Assembly (NCBI GenBank): GCA_951812615.1
Contig: CATOSU010000001.1
Coordinates: 310,001-374,000 of the forward strand
From: an uncultured Paracoccaceae bacterium
GTDB taxonomy: Bacteria > Pseudomonadota > Alphaproteobacteria > Rhodobacterales > Rhodobacteraceae
Direction of reading: 5' to 3'
DNA length: 64,000 bases
Numbering within the stretch: position 1 is the first letter of the stretch; every line of letters begins with the position of its first letter. The position numbers were made by a program, and so were the translations under genes. Below, in pieces: positions 49,448-59,149 of the stretch. The notes beneath the pieces were generated by a model. It was not told the DNA's origin, did not search any database, and saw only the letters and a program-made list of their open reading frames with translations.

Positions 49448-50326
49448 ATGACTTACAACGCAGACCATTCCAGAACCCTGTCCCGCCAGGCCATGAAGGC
49501 CGAGTTGCTGGATGCTGAGACCGAACAGCGGCTGGCGCGCGCGTGGCGGGACGACCGCGACGAGGCGGCCCTGCACCGTCTGATCACGGCTTACATGCGG
49601 CTGGCCATTTCGATGGCGTCGAAGTTCCGTCGCTATGGCGCGCCCATGAATGACCTGATCCAAGAGGCCGGGCTGGGTCTGATGAAAGCCGCGGACAAGT
49701 TCGACCCGGACCGTGGCGTCCGGTTCTCGACCTATGCCGTGTGGTGGATCAAGGCGTCGATCCAGGACTATGTCATGCGCAATTGGTCGATGGTGCGCAC
49801 CGGATCGACATCGTCCCAAAAATCCCTGTTCTTCAACCTCAAGCGTGTTCAGGCGCGGCTGGAACGCGAGGCACAATCAGCCGGGTTGGACATGGACCGT
49901 CACCAGCTTCGGCAGTTGATTTCGACGGAAATCGGAGTCCCGCTGCGCGATGTCGAAATGATGCAGGGCCGGCTGGCCGGGGCAGATATGTCACTGAACG
50001 CTGCGCAATCGACTGAAGAGGACGGGCGCGAATGGATCGACGTCCTGGAGGATGAAGCCGCACAGGCCGCGGATCTGTTCGAAGCGGATCACGATCAGGC
50101 GCAGTTACGGGAATGGCTGATGAGCGCGATGGATGCCCTTTCCGACCGGGAACGCTTTATCGTGCGGGAACGCAAATTGCGCGAAACACCACGGACGCTG
50201 GAAAGTCTTGGTATTGAACTGAGCCTGTCAAAGGAACGAGTGCGGCAGTTGGAAGCGGCCGCGTTTGCAAAGATGCGAAAGAGCCTTGAAGGTCAGTCGA
50301 GCGAGGTGCATTTGCTGTTGGCATGA
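49448..50326 (+). CDS. RNA polymerase sigma-32-type factor, RpoH2
   Basis: A 292-residue sigma-70 family factor. Region 2 has LITAYMRLAISMASKFRRYGAPMNDLIQEAGLGLMKAADKFDPDRGVRFSTYAVWWIKASIQDYVMRN; the RpoH box QKSLFFNLKRV near residue 120 identifies a heat-shock-type factor; region 4 ends ELSLSKERVRQLEAAAFAKMRK. Sequence fits the RpoH-II paralogue, which serves the photo-oxidative stress response downstream of RpoE. The upstream RpoE-like promoter agrees. The stop overlaps the next gene by four bases (ATGA), so the two may be coupled. Confidence 0.93.
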   Translation: MTYNADHSRTLSRQAMKAELLDAETEQRLARAWRDDRDEAALHRLITAYMRLAISMASKFRRYGAPMNDLIQEAGLGLMKAADKFDPDRGVRFSTYAVWWIKASIQDYVMRNWSMVRTGSTSSQKSLFFNLKRVQARLEREAQSAGLDMDRHQLRQLISTEIGVPLRDVEMMQGRLAGADMSLNAAQSTEEDGREWIDVLEDEAAQAADLFEADHDQAQLREWLMSAMDALSDRERFIVRERKLRETPRTLESLGIELSLSKERVRQLEAAAFAKMRKSLEGQSSEVHLLLA

Positions 50327-51123
50327 TGTCATGGCGAACCATTGCGGTATGTTTTTCTCTTCTTGCCGGGCAGGTCTGGGCAGATATGCCCGCCGACGCC
50401 CGCAAGGCCGAACTCGTGTTTCTGGGCGAGGTACATGACAATCCGGCGCATCATGTGGTTCAGGCCGAATGGGTAGCGGCGCTGAAGCCATCCGCGCTGG
50501 TGTTCGAGATGATCCCGCAGGCAATGGCGGACCCGCTGACACCGGAAACACTGAGCAACGCCGCCGACCTGGAGGTCGCGCTGCACTGGTCCGAAATGGG
50601 CTGGCCCGATTTCGCCATGTACTACCCGATATTCAAGGCCGCACCGGAGGCCCGGGTGTATGGCGCATCGCTGCCCCGGGCTGCGGCACGCAAAGTCATG
50701 TCAGAGGGCATCAGCGCAGCGATGGATACTGGCGACGTGGAACGGTTTGCGCTTGAAACGCCACTGCCGGAGGCAGAACAGGCGCGCCGGGAAGCCCATC
50801 AGATGGCCGCGCATTGCGATGCCCTGCCGGAGGAGATGCTGCCGGACATGGTGCGCATTCAGCGGGTGCGCGACGCCTGGCTGGCGCGGCAGGCGCTGGC
50901 GGCTCTGGCAGATACGGGCGGACCTGTGTTGATCATCACTGGCAACGGCCATGCCCGCACGGATCATGGCGCACCGGCGGCGGTCCGGATGGCCGCCCCC
51001 GAAACGGTGATCTTCGCATTGGGCCAATCCGAGGATGGGAACGGGCCCGAGGGCCTATTCGACCATGTGCTTGATGCGCCGGCGGTGGACCGCCCGGATC
51101 CCTGTGCGGTGTTCGACAAGTAG
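50323..51123 (+). CDS. ChaN-like (haem-binding uptake, Tiki superfamily) protein
   Basis: A 266-residue protein with an N-terminal hydrophobic signal (TIAVCFSLLAGQVWA, no clear lipobox). ELVFLGEVHDNPAHHVVQ near residue 30 is the characteristic GE-x-H-x-N-P-x-H-H motif of ChaN/TraB/Tiki proteins, FEMIPQ is the next, and ITGNGHARTDHGAP near 205 is the G-N-x-H motif. ChaN binds haem at the outer membrane; in other bacteria the family is uncharacterised. It overlaps the rpoH2 stop, so it may belong to the oxidative-stress transcript. Confidence 0.85.
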   Translation: MMSWRTIAVCFSLLAGQVWADMPADARKAELVFLGEVHDNPAHHVVQAEWVAALKPSALVFEMIPQAMADPLTPETLSNAADLEVALHWSEMGWPDFAMYYPIFKAAPEARVYGASLPRAAARKVMSEGISAAMDTGDVERFALETPLPEAEQARREAHQMAAHCDALPEEMLPDMVRIQRVRDAWLARQALAALADTGGPVLIITGNGHARTDHGAPAAVRMAAPETVIFALGQSEDGNGPEGLFDHVLDAPAVDRPDPCAVFDK

Positions 51124-51186
51124 CGCTCTGGCGGATCAGGCGTGTGCAGCCTATTGTCGGGACAACAATTGCACCGGGACAGGACC

Positions 51187-52386
51187 ATGCTGAGCGGAAA
51201 GCGCATTCTTCTGATCATTACCGGTGGCATTGCCGCCTACAAGTCACTGGATCTGATCCGGCGATTGCGCGAACGCGGCGCCACCGTGACCCCGGTTCTG
51301 ACCCGCGCGGCCGAGCAATTCGTGACACCCCTTTCCGTGTCGGCACTGGCGGGAGAGAAAGTGTATCGTGATCTCTTCGACCTGACGAACGAGGCCGAGA
51401 TGGGGCACATACAGCTGTCGCGCAGTGCCGATCTGATCGTTGTGGCCCCGTCGACCGCCGATCTGATGGGCAAGATGGCAGGCGGATTGGCGGACGATCT
51501 TGCCTCGACACTGCTGATGGCCACGGACACGCCCGTTCTGATCGCGCCGGCAATGAATGTCCGGATGTGGCAGCACCCCGCCACCCGGCGCAACATTGCG
51601 CAACTGCGCAGCGACGGGATCGCGTTCGTCGGACCCAATGATGGAGATATGGCCTGTGGCGAATACGGTCCCGGACGTATGGCCGAACCGCTGGAAATCG
51701 TGGCCGCAGTTGAAACCGCACTTGGATCCGGCCCATTGGCGGGTCGGCATGTGCTGGTGACTTCCGGACCGACACATGAACCGATTGACCCGGTCCGCTA
51801 TATCGCAAACCGGTCATCCGGCGCGCAGGGAACAGCCCTGGCCCGGGCGCTGGCCTCGCTTGGAGCGGAGGTGACATTCGTCACCGGGCCGGCAGATGTG
51901 CCGCCTCCGGACGGGGTGCACGTGGTCCCGGTGCAATCCGCGCGGGACATGCTGGAGGCCGTCCTGACCGCTCTGCCGGCTGAGGCAGCCGTTTTTGCCG
52001 CGGCGGTTGCTGACTGGCGGGTTGCCACCGCCTCGGACCGCAAACTGAAGAAATCGAAGGACGGGTTGCCAGTGCTGGAATTCGCGGAAAACCCGGACAT
52101 CCTGGCCACGGTCAGCCAGCTGACCGAAGGGCGGCCTGCGCTCGTGGTGGGCTTTGCCGCCGAAACGAATGACGTCGTTGAAAACGCAACCGCCAAGCGC
52201 AAGCGCAAGCAATGTGACTGGATCGTTGCGAATGATGTCAGCCCGGCAACCGGGATCATGGGCGGGTCCGAAAACGCGGTGACGCTGATTTCTGCCGGCG
52301 GTGCCGAAGAATGGCCACGCATGAGCAAGGACGACGTGGCACAGCGTCTGGCCCAGCGTATTGCCGACGCTCTGGCGGAGGCGTGA
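51187..52386 (+). CDS. coaBC: Phosphopantothenoylcysteine synthetase/decarboxylase
   Basis: A bifunctional coenzyme A biosynthesis enzyme of 399 residues. The decarboxylase (CoaC) half has [36 protein letters not shown] (catalytic His) and [11 protein letters not shown] (active-site Cys). The synthetase (CoaB) half has [35 protein letters not shown] and GFAAET. The ATG at 51187 is the natural start. The dut start lies two bases past the stop. Confidence 0.96.
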   Translation: MLSGKRILLIITGGIAAYKSLDLIRRLRERGATVTPVLTRAAEQFVTPLSVSALAGEKVYRDLFDLTNEAEMGHIQLSRSADLIVVAPSTADLMGKMAGGLADDLASTLLMATDTPVLIAPAMNVRMWQHPATRRNIAQLRSDGIAFVGPNDGDMACGEYGPGRMAEPLEIVAAVETALGSGPLAGRHVLVTSGPTHEPIDPVRYIANRSSGAQGTALARALASLGAEVTFVTGPADVPPPDGVHVVPVQSARDMLEAVLTALPAEAAVFAAAVADWRVATASDRKLKKSKDGLPVLEFAENPDILATVSQLTEGRPALVVGFAAETNDVVENATAKRKRKQCDWIVANDVSPATGIMGGSENAVTLISAGGAEEWPRMSKDDVAQRLAQRIADALAEA

Positions 52387-52387
52387 C

Positions 52388-52840
52388 ATGGTGACGATTC
52401 GGGTTGAGTGGCTGGACGGGGCCGACAGAACGCTGGGTTTTCCGGCCTATGAAACCGCCGGTGCGGCAGGTGCGGATCTGCGGGCAAATTTCGATGACAG
52501 GCAGAGCGTTTCGCTGCCCCCCGGTGTGCGGGCCCTGATCCCGACCGGTCTGAGAGTTGAAATCCCGCCGGGGTACGAAGTGCAGATCCGGCCCCGGTCG
52601 GGGCTGGCTCTGAAGCACGGGATCACCCTGCCGAACTCGCCCGGCACCATCGACAGCGACTATCGCGGACCGCTGGGGGTCATTGTGATGAACGCAGGTC
52701 AGGACGTGTTCCGGATTGCCCACGGAGACCGGATCGCGCAGATGGTGGTGGCACCGGTGGTGCAGGCGATATTCGCAGCCGGGGACCTTTCCGACACCGA
52801 ACGCGGTGCCGGCGGGTTCGGATCGACCGGACGCAGTTGA
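52388..52840 (+). CDS. dut: dUTP diphosphatase
   Basis: A 150-residue trimeric dUTPase that keeps dUTP out of DNA. Motifs in order are AGADLRA (I), [12 protein letters not shown] (II), [12 protein letters not shown] (III), [12 protein letters not shown] (IV) and [10 protein letters not shown] (V, flexible C-terminal loop). The gene overlaps the next by four bases and follows coaBC after one base, the usual coaBC-dut pair. Confidence 0.97.
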   Translation: MVTIRVEWLDGADRTLGFPAYETAGAAGADLRANFDDRQSVSLPPGVRALIPTGLRVEIPPGYEVQIRPRSGLALKHGITLPNSPGTIDSDYRGPLGVIVMNAGQDVFRIAHGDRIAQMVVAPVVQAIFAAGDLSDTERGAGGFGSTGRS

Positions 52841-53880
52841 TGGGTCTGGTTCTGAGTCTTGCGGCCGCATTGTGGGGCGTCGGTATCCTGTTCCGCATCC
52901 CGGTCCGGCAGCGCGCGGCGATGATCGGCGTTTTGCTATCCGGGGTGGTTTTGCTGCAACTGGTCCTTGCCGATGGTCATCCTGTGCGGGAGGCAACGGG
53001 CGGATCGGCCGCGCCCTGGCTGCTACTGGCCGGGTTCGGGGCGCTGGCAATGCTCTATCGGCAGGGGTTAGGCTGGCTGCGCCGCAAGGCCGATGCCAGA
53101 CAGGAGAGCACCATGCCCGCGCCCAAGCCAACCTTCTCTGACTCCGAACTGGACCGCTACGCGCGGCATATCGTTCTTCGGGAAGTCGGCGGTCCGGGCC
53201 AGAAGGCGATGAAGGAGGCGCGGGTGCTGGTCATCGGGGCCGGCGGGCTGGGCGCGCCGGCGCTGCAGTATCTGGCAGCTGCGGGCGTGGGCACCATCGG
53301 GGTGATCGATCATGATGTTGTCGACAATGCGAATCTGCAGCGACAGGTGATCCACACCGACGCCCGAATCGGCATGCCCAAGGTGTTTTCAGCAGAGGCC
53401 GCGATGATCGCGCAGAACCCGCATATTTCGGTGCGTCCCTATCACAAGCGGCTGACCGGCGAGATCGCGCCGGAGCTGTTCGGCGAATACGATATCGTGC
53501 TGGACGGAACGGACAATTTCGACACCCGGTATATGGTAAACGCGGCGGCGGTTTCGGCGGGCAAACCGTTGGTGTCCGGCGCGCTGGCGCAGTGGGAAGG
53601 GCAGATCAGCGTGTTCGATCCGGCGCGCGGCGCGCCGTGCTATCAGTGCGTGTTTCCCGAAGCGCCTGCACCGGGCCTCGCGCCCAGCTGCGCCGAGGCC
53701 GGAGTAATCGGCCCCCTTCCCGGCGTGATCGGCGCGATGATGGCAGTGGAGACGGTCAAGCTGATCACCGGGGCCGGTGAAGCCCTGCGCGGACAGATGC
53801 TGATTTACGACGCGCTATACGCCGAGATACGGCGGATCGGGCTGGAAAGACGCGCGGACTGCCCGGTCTGCGGCCAGTGA
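52837..53880 (+). CDS. Membrane-anchored ThiF/MoeB/HesA-family adenylyltransferase
   Basis: A 347-residue protein. Residues about 1-85 hold three hydrophobic segments not seen in typical MoeB. From about 95 it is a ThiF/MoeB protein: [57 protein letters not shown] (nucleotide loop), [15 protein letters not shown], and zinc cysteines CYQCVF and CPVCGQ. Family members adenylate the C-terminus of a sulfur carrier (MoaD or ThiS); the partner is unknown here. It is coupled to dut by a four-base overlap. Confidence 0.88.
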   Translation: MMGLVLSLAAALWGVGILFRIPVRQRAAMIGVLLSGVVLLQLVLADGHPVREATGGSAAPWLLLAGFGALAMLYRQGLGWLRRKADARQESTMPAPKPTFSDSELDRYARHIVLREVGGPGQKAMKEARVLVIGAGGLGAPALQYLAAAGVGTIGVIDHDVVDNANLQRQVIHTDARIGMPKVFSAEAAMIAQNPHISVRPYHKRLTGEIAPELFGEYDIVLDGTDNFDTRYMVNAAAVSAGKPLVSGALAQWEGQISVFDPARGAPCYQCVFPEAPAPGLAPSCAEAGVIGPLPGVIGAMMAVETVKLITGAGEALRGQMLIYDALYAEIRRIGLERRADCPVCGQ

Positions 53881-54020
53881 TCGCAACCGGTGATCGCAAA
53901 AGGAGCGCCCTGCGGCGCACAGGTTGGTTTGCGTTCAGGCCACGCCGGACCTGGGGCGCTGCCCCGGACCCCGGAGTGTTTGGTCAAAGATGAAATGCCG
54001 GGGTGGGGCGGCCCGCGCCG

Positions 54021-55229
54021 TTACAGCGCGCGGTCGAGGTCGGCGATCAGGTCATCGGCATCCTCGAGGCCGACGGACAGACGGAAAATGCCGTCGCCGG
54101 CAAATCGCCGATAGTCTTCTGCCGCTGCGCCGGTGAGGCGGAAGGAGGTGTCCATCAGCCCCTCGGTTTCCATCCAGAAGATCAGGCTGCGATGATGCCC
54201 GAGCGACACCGCGTAGTGAATGACCTCCAGCCGGTCGATCATTTGCTGCGCGATGCGACGTCCGGTTTCGGCATCGCCGACCTGAAAGCTGAGCATCCCC
54301 GCCGCATTGGTCATCTGCCGTTGTGCAAGCTCATGCTGTGGGTGGGACGGCAGTCCCGGGTAGATCACGCGGTTGACTGCCGGGTGAGTTTCCAGCCATT
54401 CGGCAACGGCCTGTGCCCCTTGCGCGTGCGCCTTCACGCGCAGCGGCAGCGTGGCCGCGCCGCGGGCGATGAGCCATGCGTTGAACGGAGAAATGACGCC
54501 GCCATGGTGAATTCCGGCCTCGACCCGCATTTGCCGGATCAGGTCGGCGCGGCCGGCCACGGCGCCGCCCACGGCATCGCCATGCCCGCCGATGTATTTT
54601 GTGATTGAGTGCATTACCAAATCCACGCCCAGCGCCGTGGAGTCCATCCCGATCGGAGAAACGAAGGTCGCATCACAGCTCAGCAACGCACCTGCGGCAT
54701 GAGCCAGCTTTGCCACCGCCGAAAGATCGGTCAGGCGGCAGATCGGGTTGACCGGGGTTTCGGTATGGACAAGTTTCGTGTTCGGCCGGATTTCCGCTGC
54801 AACCGCATCAAGGTCCGACATGTTGACGAAACTGGCGTCGATCCCGAGCCGGGGCAGCGTGTCGCGGGCCAGTTCGGCCACACCGGCATATGAAACGTCA
54901 GAGACGAGCACGTGGTCACCGGCGCTGAGGAAGGTCAGGAAGATCGCGGTGGCCGCAGCCATGCCCGACGCGGTGCACAGACAGGCCTCGGACCCCTGCA
55001 GGGCCGCAATCTTCTGTTCCAGCATGTCGGTTGTCGGATTGGCCCATCGCGCATAGGCATAGGGGCTGTCTTCCCTGATGTCATAGGCTGAAAAGCCCGA
55101 TACGTCTTCGCTGACAAACGTGGACGACATGTGAATTGGCGGAGCCGAGGCGCCGGTTGTTTCGTCCGGCTTTTCGCCGGCGTGAATCGCGGTGGTCATC
55201 GGCCCGCGGGAAGCATTTCGTCGGTCCAT
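54021..55229 (-). CDS. Cys/Met metabolism PLP-dependent enzyme
   Basis: A 402-residue fold-type I PLP enzyme of the trans-sulfuration family. HAGEKPDETTGASAPPIHMSSTFV is the N-terminal signature; YARWANPTTDMLEQKIA, a substrate segment; VHTETPVNPIC, the Asp/Thr region; and HSITKYIGGHGDAVGG contains the PLP lysine. It could be cystathionine gamma-synthase, cystathionine gamma-lyase or methionine gamma-lyase, which cannot be told apart by eye. The start at 55229 lies 99 bases inside a longer frame. It is divergent from the M3 peptidase gene. Confidence 0.9.
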   Translation of the reverse strand: MDRRNASRGPMTTAIHAGEKPDETTGASAPPIHMSSTFVSEDVSGFSAYDIREDSPYAYARWANPTTDMLEQKIAALQGSEACLCTASGMAAATAIFLTFLSAGDHVLVSDVSYAGVAELARDTLPRLGIDASFVNMSDLDAVAAEIRPNTKLVHTETPVNPICRLTDLSAVAKLAHAAGALLSCDATFVSPIGMDSTALGVDLVMHSITKYIGGHGDAVGGAVAGRADLIRQMRVEAGIHHGGVISPFNAWLIARGAATLPLRVKAHAQGAQAVAEWLETHPAVNRVIYPGLPSHPQHELAQRQMTNAAGMLSFQVGDAETGRRIAQQMIDRLEVIHYAVSLGHHRSLIFWMETEGLMDTSFRLTGAAAEDYRRFAGDGIFRLSVGLEDADDLIADLDRAL

Positions 55230-55358
55230 CGGGGGGTTCCTTGTGATCGGTCCGGTGGACGGTGGCGCAGGCGTGAACAAGGTGCAAGCAGGTTCTGACG
55301 GTTGGCTATGGACGCCTGCCTGCAGCACGCATAGCTATGACCGCAAAGGAGAGCTTTC

Positions 55359-57371
55359 ATGACCAATCCGATCCTGCAGAACTGGAACACGCGCTTTGCG
55401 TTGGCCCCGTTCAACGCGATTTCCGATGACGATTTCGAGCCGGCGCTGAACACCGCGCTGGCCAGCCACCGAGCCGAAATCGAAGCGATCTCCGGCGCGG
55501 TGGAGGCGCCGACCTTCGCCAATACAATCGAGGCGCTGGAGGCCGCGGGGCAGGATCTGAACAAGGTTCTGAGCGTCTTTTTCACGGTCGCAGGGGCCGA
55601 CAGCAATCCTCGGCGGGAAGAGCTGCAACGGTTGTTTTCGCCGCTTCTGGCTGCACATTTTTCCGAGATCACATCGAACAAGGCGTTGTTCGCGCGTGTG
55701 AACGATTTGTGGGCGCGGCGGGACGCGCTGGATTTGAGCGCGGAACAGGACCGGGTTCTGATGCTGAGCCACCGGGATTTCGTGCGGGCCGGCGCGGCGC
55801 TGGAAGGCAAGGCCGAGGTGCGGATGAAGCAGGTCAAGAGCCGGCTGGCAGAGCTGGGCACCGAGTTCGGGCAGAACCTGCTGGCGGATGAACGCGACTG
55901 GTACATGGAACTGGGGGCCGGGGATCTGGCCGGGCTTCCTGAATTCGTACTGGACGCCGCGCGCGCGGCCGGGGCTGACAAGGGTGTGGACGGGCCGGTC
56001 GTCACTCTGTCGCGGTCACTGATCGTGCCGTTTCTGCAGTTTTCCGAGCGGCGGGATCTGCGGGAAGCAGCGTATCGTGCATGGGCTGCACGCGGTGCAA
56101 ACGGTGGCCAGACGGACAACCGGGACATCGCATCCGAAACGCTGCGCCTGCGGCAAGAACAGGCGGCTTTGCTGGGGTATGACGATTTTGCCACCTTCAA
56201 GCTGGAGCCGGAAATGGCCGGCACGCCGAACGCGGTTCGGGATCTGCTGATGCAGGTCTGGGCCCCGGCGCGGGCAAGGGCCGAGGAAGATCAGGCGAAG
56301 CTGACCGAAATGATGCAGGCGGACGGGATCAACGGGCCGCTGGAAGCATGGGATTGGCGGTATTATTCGGAAAAGCGCCGGGTCGCGGAACACGATCTGG
56401 ACGAAGCGGAACTGAAGCCCTACCTGCAGCTGGACCGCATGATCGAGGCAGCGTTTGCCTGTGCAAACCGCCTCTTCGGGCTGGAATTCCGCACGGTGGA
56501 CGTGCCGCTCTATCACCCGGATTGCCGGGCGTGGGAGGTAACCCGGAACGGCGCGCATGTGGCGCTGTTCATCGGTGACTGTTTTGCCCGTCCTTCGAAA
56601 CGGTCGGGCGCTTGGTGCAGCGCGATGAGGGCGCAGGCCCGGTATCCTGCGGTTCAGGCCCCGATCGTTATCAACGTTTGCAACTTCACCAAGGGCGATC
56701 CGGCGTTGTTGAGCTATGACGACGCGCGCACGGTGTTTCACGAGTTTGGCCATGCGCTGCACCAGATGCTGAGCGATGTGACGTATGAAAGTATCTCTGG
56801 CACTTCCGTGGCGCGCGATTTCGTGGAACTGCCCAGCCAGCTTTATGAACACTGGCTGGAAGTGCCCGAGGTGCTGGCCGAATTTGCGACCCACGCCAAA
56901 AGCGGCGAGGCGATGCCAAAGGACATGCTGGACAAGGTTCTGGCGGCGGCCACCTATGACATGGGGTTCCAGACGGTCGAATACGTCGCCTCGGCGATGG
57001 TGGATCTGGAATTGCACAGTGGTGTGGCACCCGACGACCTGATGGCCGAACAGGCCAGCATCCTGAACCGGATCGGCATGCCGGGCGCGATCGGCATGCG
57101 CCACGCCAGCCCGCATTTCGCGCATGTCTTTGCCGGGGACGGCTATTCCAGCCGCTACTACAGCTACATGTGGTCCGAGGTCATGGACGCGGATGCCTTT
57201 GGCGCGTTTGAGGATGCCGGCGATCCGTTTGATCCCGACACGGCGCAGTTGCTCGAAGAAAACATCCTGTCGAGCGGGGGATCGAAGGCCCCGGAAGTGC
57301 TGTACACTGCATTCCGCGGGCGTTTGCCCGGGGTCGAAGCCTTGCTGAAAGGACGCGGGCTGGCGGCGTGA
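55359..57371 (+). CDS. M3-family oligopeptidase
   Basis: A 670-residue zinc metallopeptidase. The zinc motif is VFHEFGHALHQML (His461-Glu462-x2-His465) with the third ligand Glu about 30 residues later in DFVELPSQLYEHW. The length and the GMRHASPHFAHVFAGDGYSSRYYSYMWSEVMDADAFGAF segment match oligopeptidase A / Dcp-type enzymes, which degrade peptides of about 5-20 residues in the cytoplasm. Which of the two it is (prlC or dcp) is not decided. The start follows AAAGGAG. It is divergent from the PLP enzyme gene. Confidence 0.94.
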   Translation: MTNPILQNWNTRFALAPFNAISDDDFEPALNTALASHRAEIEAISGAVEAPTFANTIEALEAAGQDLNKVLSVFFTVAGADSNPRREELQRLFSPLLAAHFSEITSNKALFARVNDLWARRDALDLSAEQDRVLMLSHRDFVRAGAALEGKAEVRMKQVKSRLAELGTEFGQNLLADERDWYMELGAGDLAGLPEFVLDAARAAGADKGVDGPVVTLSRSLIVPFLQFSERRDLREAAYRAWAARGANGGQTDNRDIASETLRLRQEQAALLGYDDFATFKLEPEMAGTPNAVRDLLMQVWAPARARAEEDQAKLTEMMQADGINGPLEAWDWRYYSEKRRVAEHDLDEAELKPYLQLDRMIEAAFACANRLFGLEFRTVDVPLYHPDCRAWEVTRNGAHVALFIGDCFARPSKRSGAWCSAMRAQARYPAVQAPIVINVCNFTKGDPALLSYDDARTVFHEFGHALHQMLSDVTYESISGTSVARDFVELPSQLYEHWLEVPEVLAEFATHAKSGEAMPKDMLDKVLAAATYDMGFQTVEYVASAMVDLELHSGVAPDDLMAEQASILNRIGMPGAIGMRHASPHFAHVFAGDGYSSRYYSYMWSEVMDADAFGAFEDAGDPFDPDTAQLLEENILSSGGSKAPEVLYTAFRGRLPGVEALLKGRGLAA

Positions 57372-57422
57372 TGCCAAAAAAGAGAGTTGACCTGCGGGCG
57401 AATTCAGCCTGCGGTATGGGAC

Positions 57423-58967
57423 ATGGCGGAAGCTGATCAAAACCCCATTGCCGCGGCGCTGGAACATCTGACGGGACAATGCCGTGGCCAGTTCTCGTGG
57501 ATCACCGGCGCCGAGGCGGATGCGTGGTTCGGGCGTGGGCAGGCTTTCCGGATCACCGGGCCGGACAGCGAAGTACCCGGGTCCGACTGCGTGGCCCGGT
57601 TCCGGCGCAAGGGCAACAGTTTTGAGATTAAGGCCACCGGTGCCTGCCCGGTCTGGGTGAACGGGCAGCCGGTTGAAAGGGCTGATCTGATCCACGGTGA
57701 TGTGATCGAATTCGGTGACGACGGGCCATTGTCACGCATCCGGATCTACAGCGACAAGCACCGTCCGGACCCTACGGTGACGGAAATCATGGGCGATGCC
57801 CGGTCCTACATCCGATCCAGCCGGCGGCCCTATCTGGTCAAACTTGCGCGCGGCCTGACCAGCGCGGCGCGACGGGTACTTTTTCAGACCACCGTGCTGT
57901 TCCGGGTGATGATCCTGCTGTTGCTGGGGGCGATCCTGTTTCTCTTGTTCTGGCAGTGGCGCACCGATCAGACGCTGATCGCCACCGTCGACCGGCAGGT
58001 CAGCGCTCTGGCCCGGGATGTGGAGCGCACCCGGAACGAGGCGTTGCGGCCATCTGACCTCGCCGCCTTGCGGGACGACCTGAGCGGATCACTGGACGCG
58101 AACCGGGAGCGGCTCGAAACGCTTGAGGCCGAGCGTGCCGCGGCGACCCATGTGATCGCCGAAGCACAGGGATCTGTCGTGTTTCTGCAGGCGGCATATG
58201 GATTGCGCCACGCCGCAACCGGCCAGATGCTGCGGCATCAGGTCGGTGCCGACGGCCTGCCGCGGATGACCCCAAGCGGTCGGCCCCTGTTCACGCTGGA
58301 GGGTGGCGGACCCGTTGCAGAGGCACAGATCACCGGCACCGGGTTTCTGGTGGCGGGCACAGGCCGGCTGGTCACCAACCGGCACGTGGCCCTGCCTTGG
58401 GAAGAAGACAGCGGAGACGCGCCACAGGAGATGGAACCGGTGATGTTGCGGTTCCAGGGATGGTATCCGGGCCGGGCCGAACCGGTTCCCGTGGCGACCG
58501 TGGCGGTCTCAGATTCAGTGGATCTTGCCATACTGGACATCGGGATCGTGCCGGCCGGGTTGCCGGGACTGCGCATTGCCCGGACGGGCTCCGCCCCCGG
58601 CGAAGGCATTATCGTCATGGGGTATCCCACCGGATTGCGTTCACTGCTCGCCCAGTCGGGCGAGAGCTTTGTTGCAGAGTTGCAGGCCGATGGGATCACA
58701 GGGTTCTGGGAGGTTGCCGAACGGCTGGCGCAGGCCGATCTGATCGCACCCCTGTCGACGCGTGGGATCATCGGCCGGATCAGCGCCACAACAATGGTGT
58801 ACGACGCAGAAACCACGCATGGCGGCAGCGGCGGGCCGGTTCTGAACATGGCGGGCGAGGTTGTGGCAGTGAACACGGCTATCATTCCCGAATTTGGCGG
58901 ATCCAATCTCGGGGTGCCGGCGGCGCATATCCTGAAATTGCTGACAAGTGTCGAGGAAACCCAATAG
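57423..58967 (+). CDS. FHA - transmembrane - trypsin-like serine protease
   Basis: A 514-residue protein with three modules. Residues about 40-110 look like a forkhead-associated domain (FRITGPDSE, VWVNGQPVERADLIHGDVIEFGD). Residues 154-178 are a membrane span (VLFQTTVLFRVMILLLLGAILFLLF). Residues 185-245 form a likely coiled coil. The C-terminal part is a trypsin-like protease: His321 in TNRHVALP, Asp367 in SDSVDLAILDI, Ser469 in THGGSGGPVLN. The FHA part should face the cytoplasm and the protease the periplasm. The start ATG lacks a strong ribosome site; a TTG at 57387 is an alternative. Confidence 0.85.
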   Translation: MAEADQNPIAAALEHLTGQCRGQFSWITGAEADAWFGRGQAFRITGPDSEVPGSDCVARFRRKGNSFEIKATGACPVWVNGQPVERADLIHGDVIEFGDDGPLSRIRIYSDKHRPDPTVTEIMGDARSYIRSSRRPYLVKLARGLTSAARRVLFQTTVLFRVMILLLLGAILFLLFWQWRTDQTLIATVDRQVSALARDVERTRNEALRPSDLAALRDDLSGSLDANRERLETLEAERAAATHVIAEAQGSVVFLQAAYGLRHAATGQMLRHQVGADGLPRMTPSGRPLFTLEGGGPVAEAQITGTGFLVAGTGRLVTNRHVALPWEEDSGDAPQEMEPVMLRFQGWYPGRAEPVPVATVAVSDSVDLAILDIGIVPAGLPGLRIARTGSAPGEGIIVMGYPTGLRSLLAQSGESFVAELQADGITGFWEVAERLAQADLIAPLSTRGIIGRISATTMVYDAETTHGGSGGPVLNMAGEVVAVNTAIIPEFGGSNLGVPAAHILKLLTSVEETQ

Positions 58968-59117
58968 ACCGGCGGGCACACCCGAATTGCCGGATGCCCG
59001 CGGGATTTTCCGTTCTGACCGGGCGCCGAGTGTCTTCGGTCACAGTGCCGGGTGAAATGGCGAGTGGCGCATAGCATGAACTTTCTGGCCAGACGAAGAG
59101 AAACACGGTATTTCCCA

Positions 59118-59129
59118 GTTAGCGCTAAC
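59118..59129. promoter_or_regulatory. LacI-family-like operator upstream of the SDR gene
   Basis: The perfect 12-bp palindrome GTTAGCGCTAAC, inside CAGTTAGCGCTAACAT, has the central CG and flanking TTAGC/GCTAA typical of LacI-family operators. It lies 21 bases before the SDR start codon. No LacI-family gene lies in the window. Confidence 0.5.
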
Positions 59130-59149
59130 ATATCAAAGGTTGTCAGCAG

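Noticed and set aside
56016-57695. 559-codon minus-strand frame opposite the M3 peptidase
   Set aside because: Arises from codon bias; the plus-strand frame has the zinc motif.
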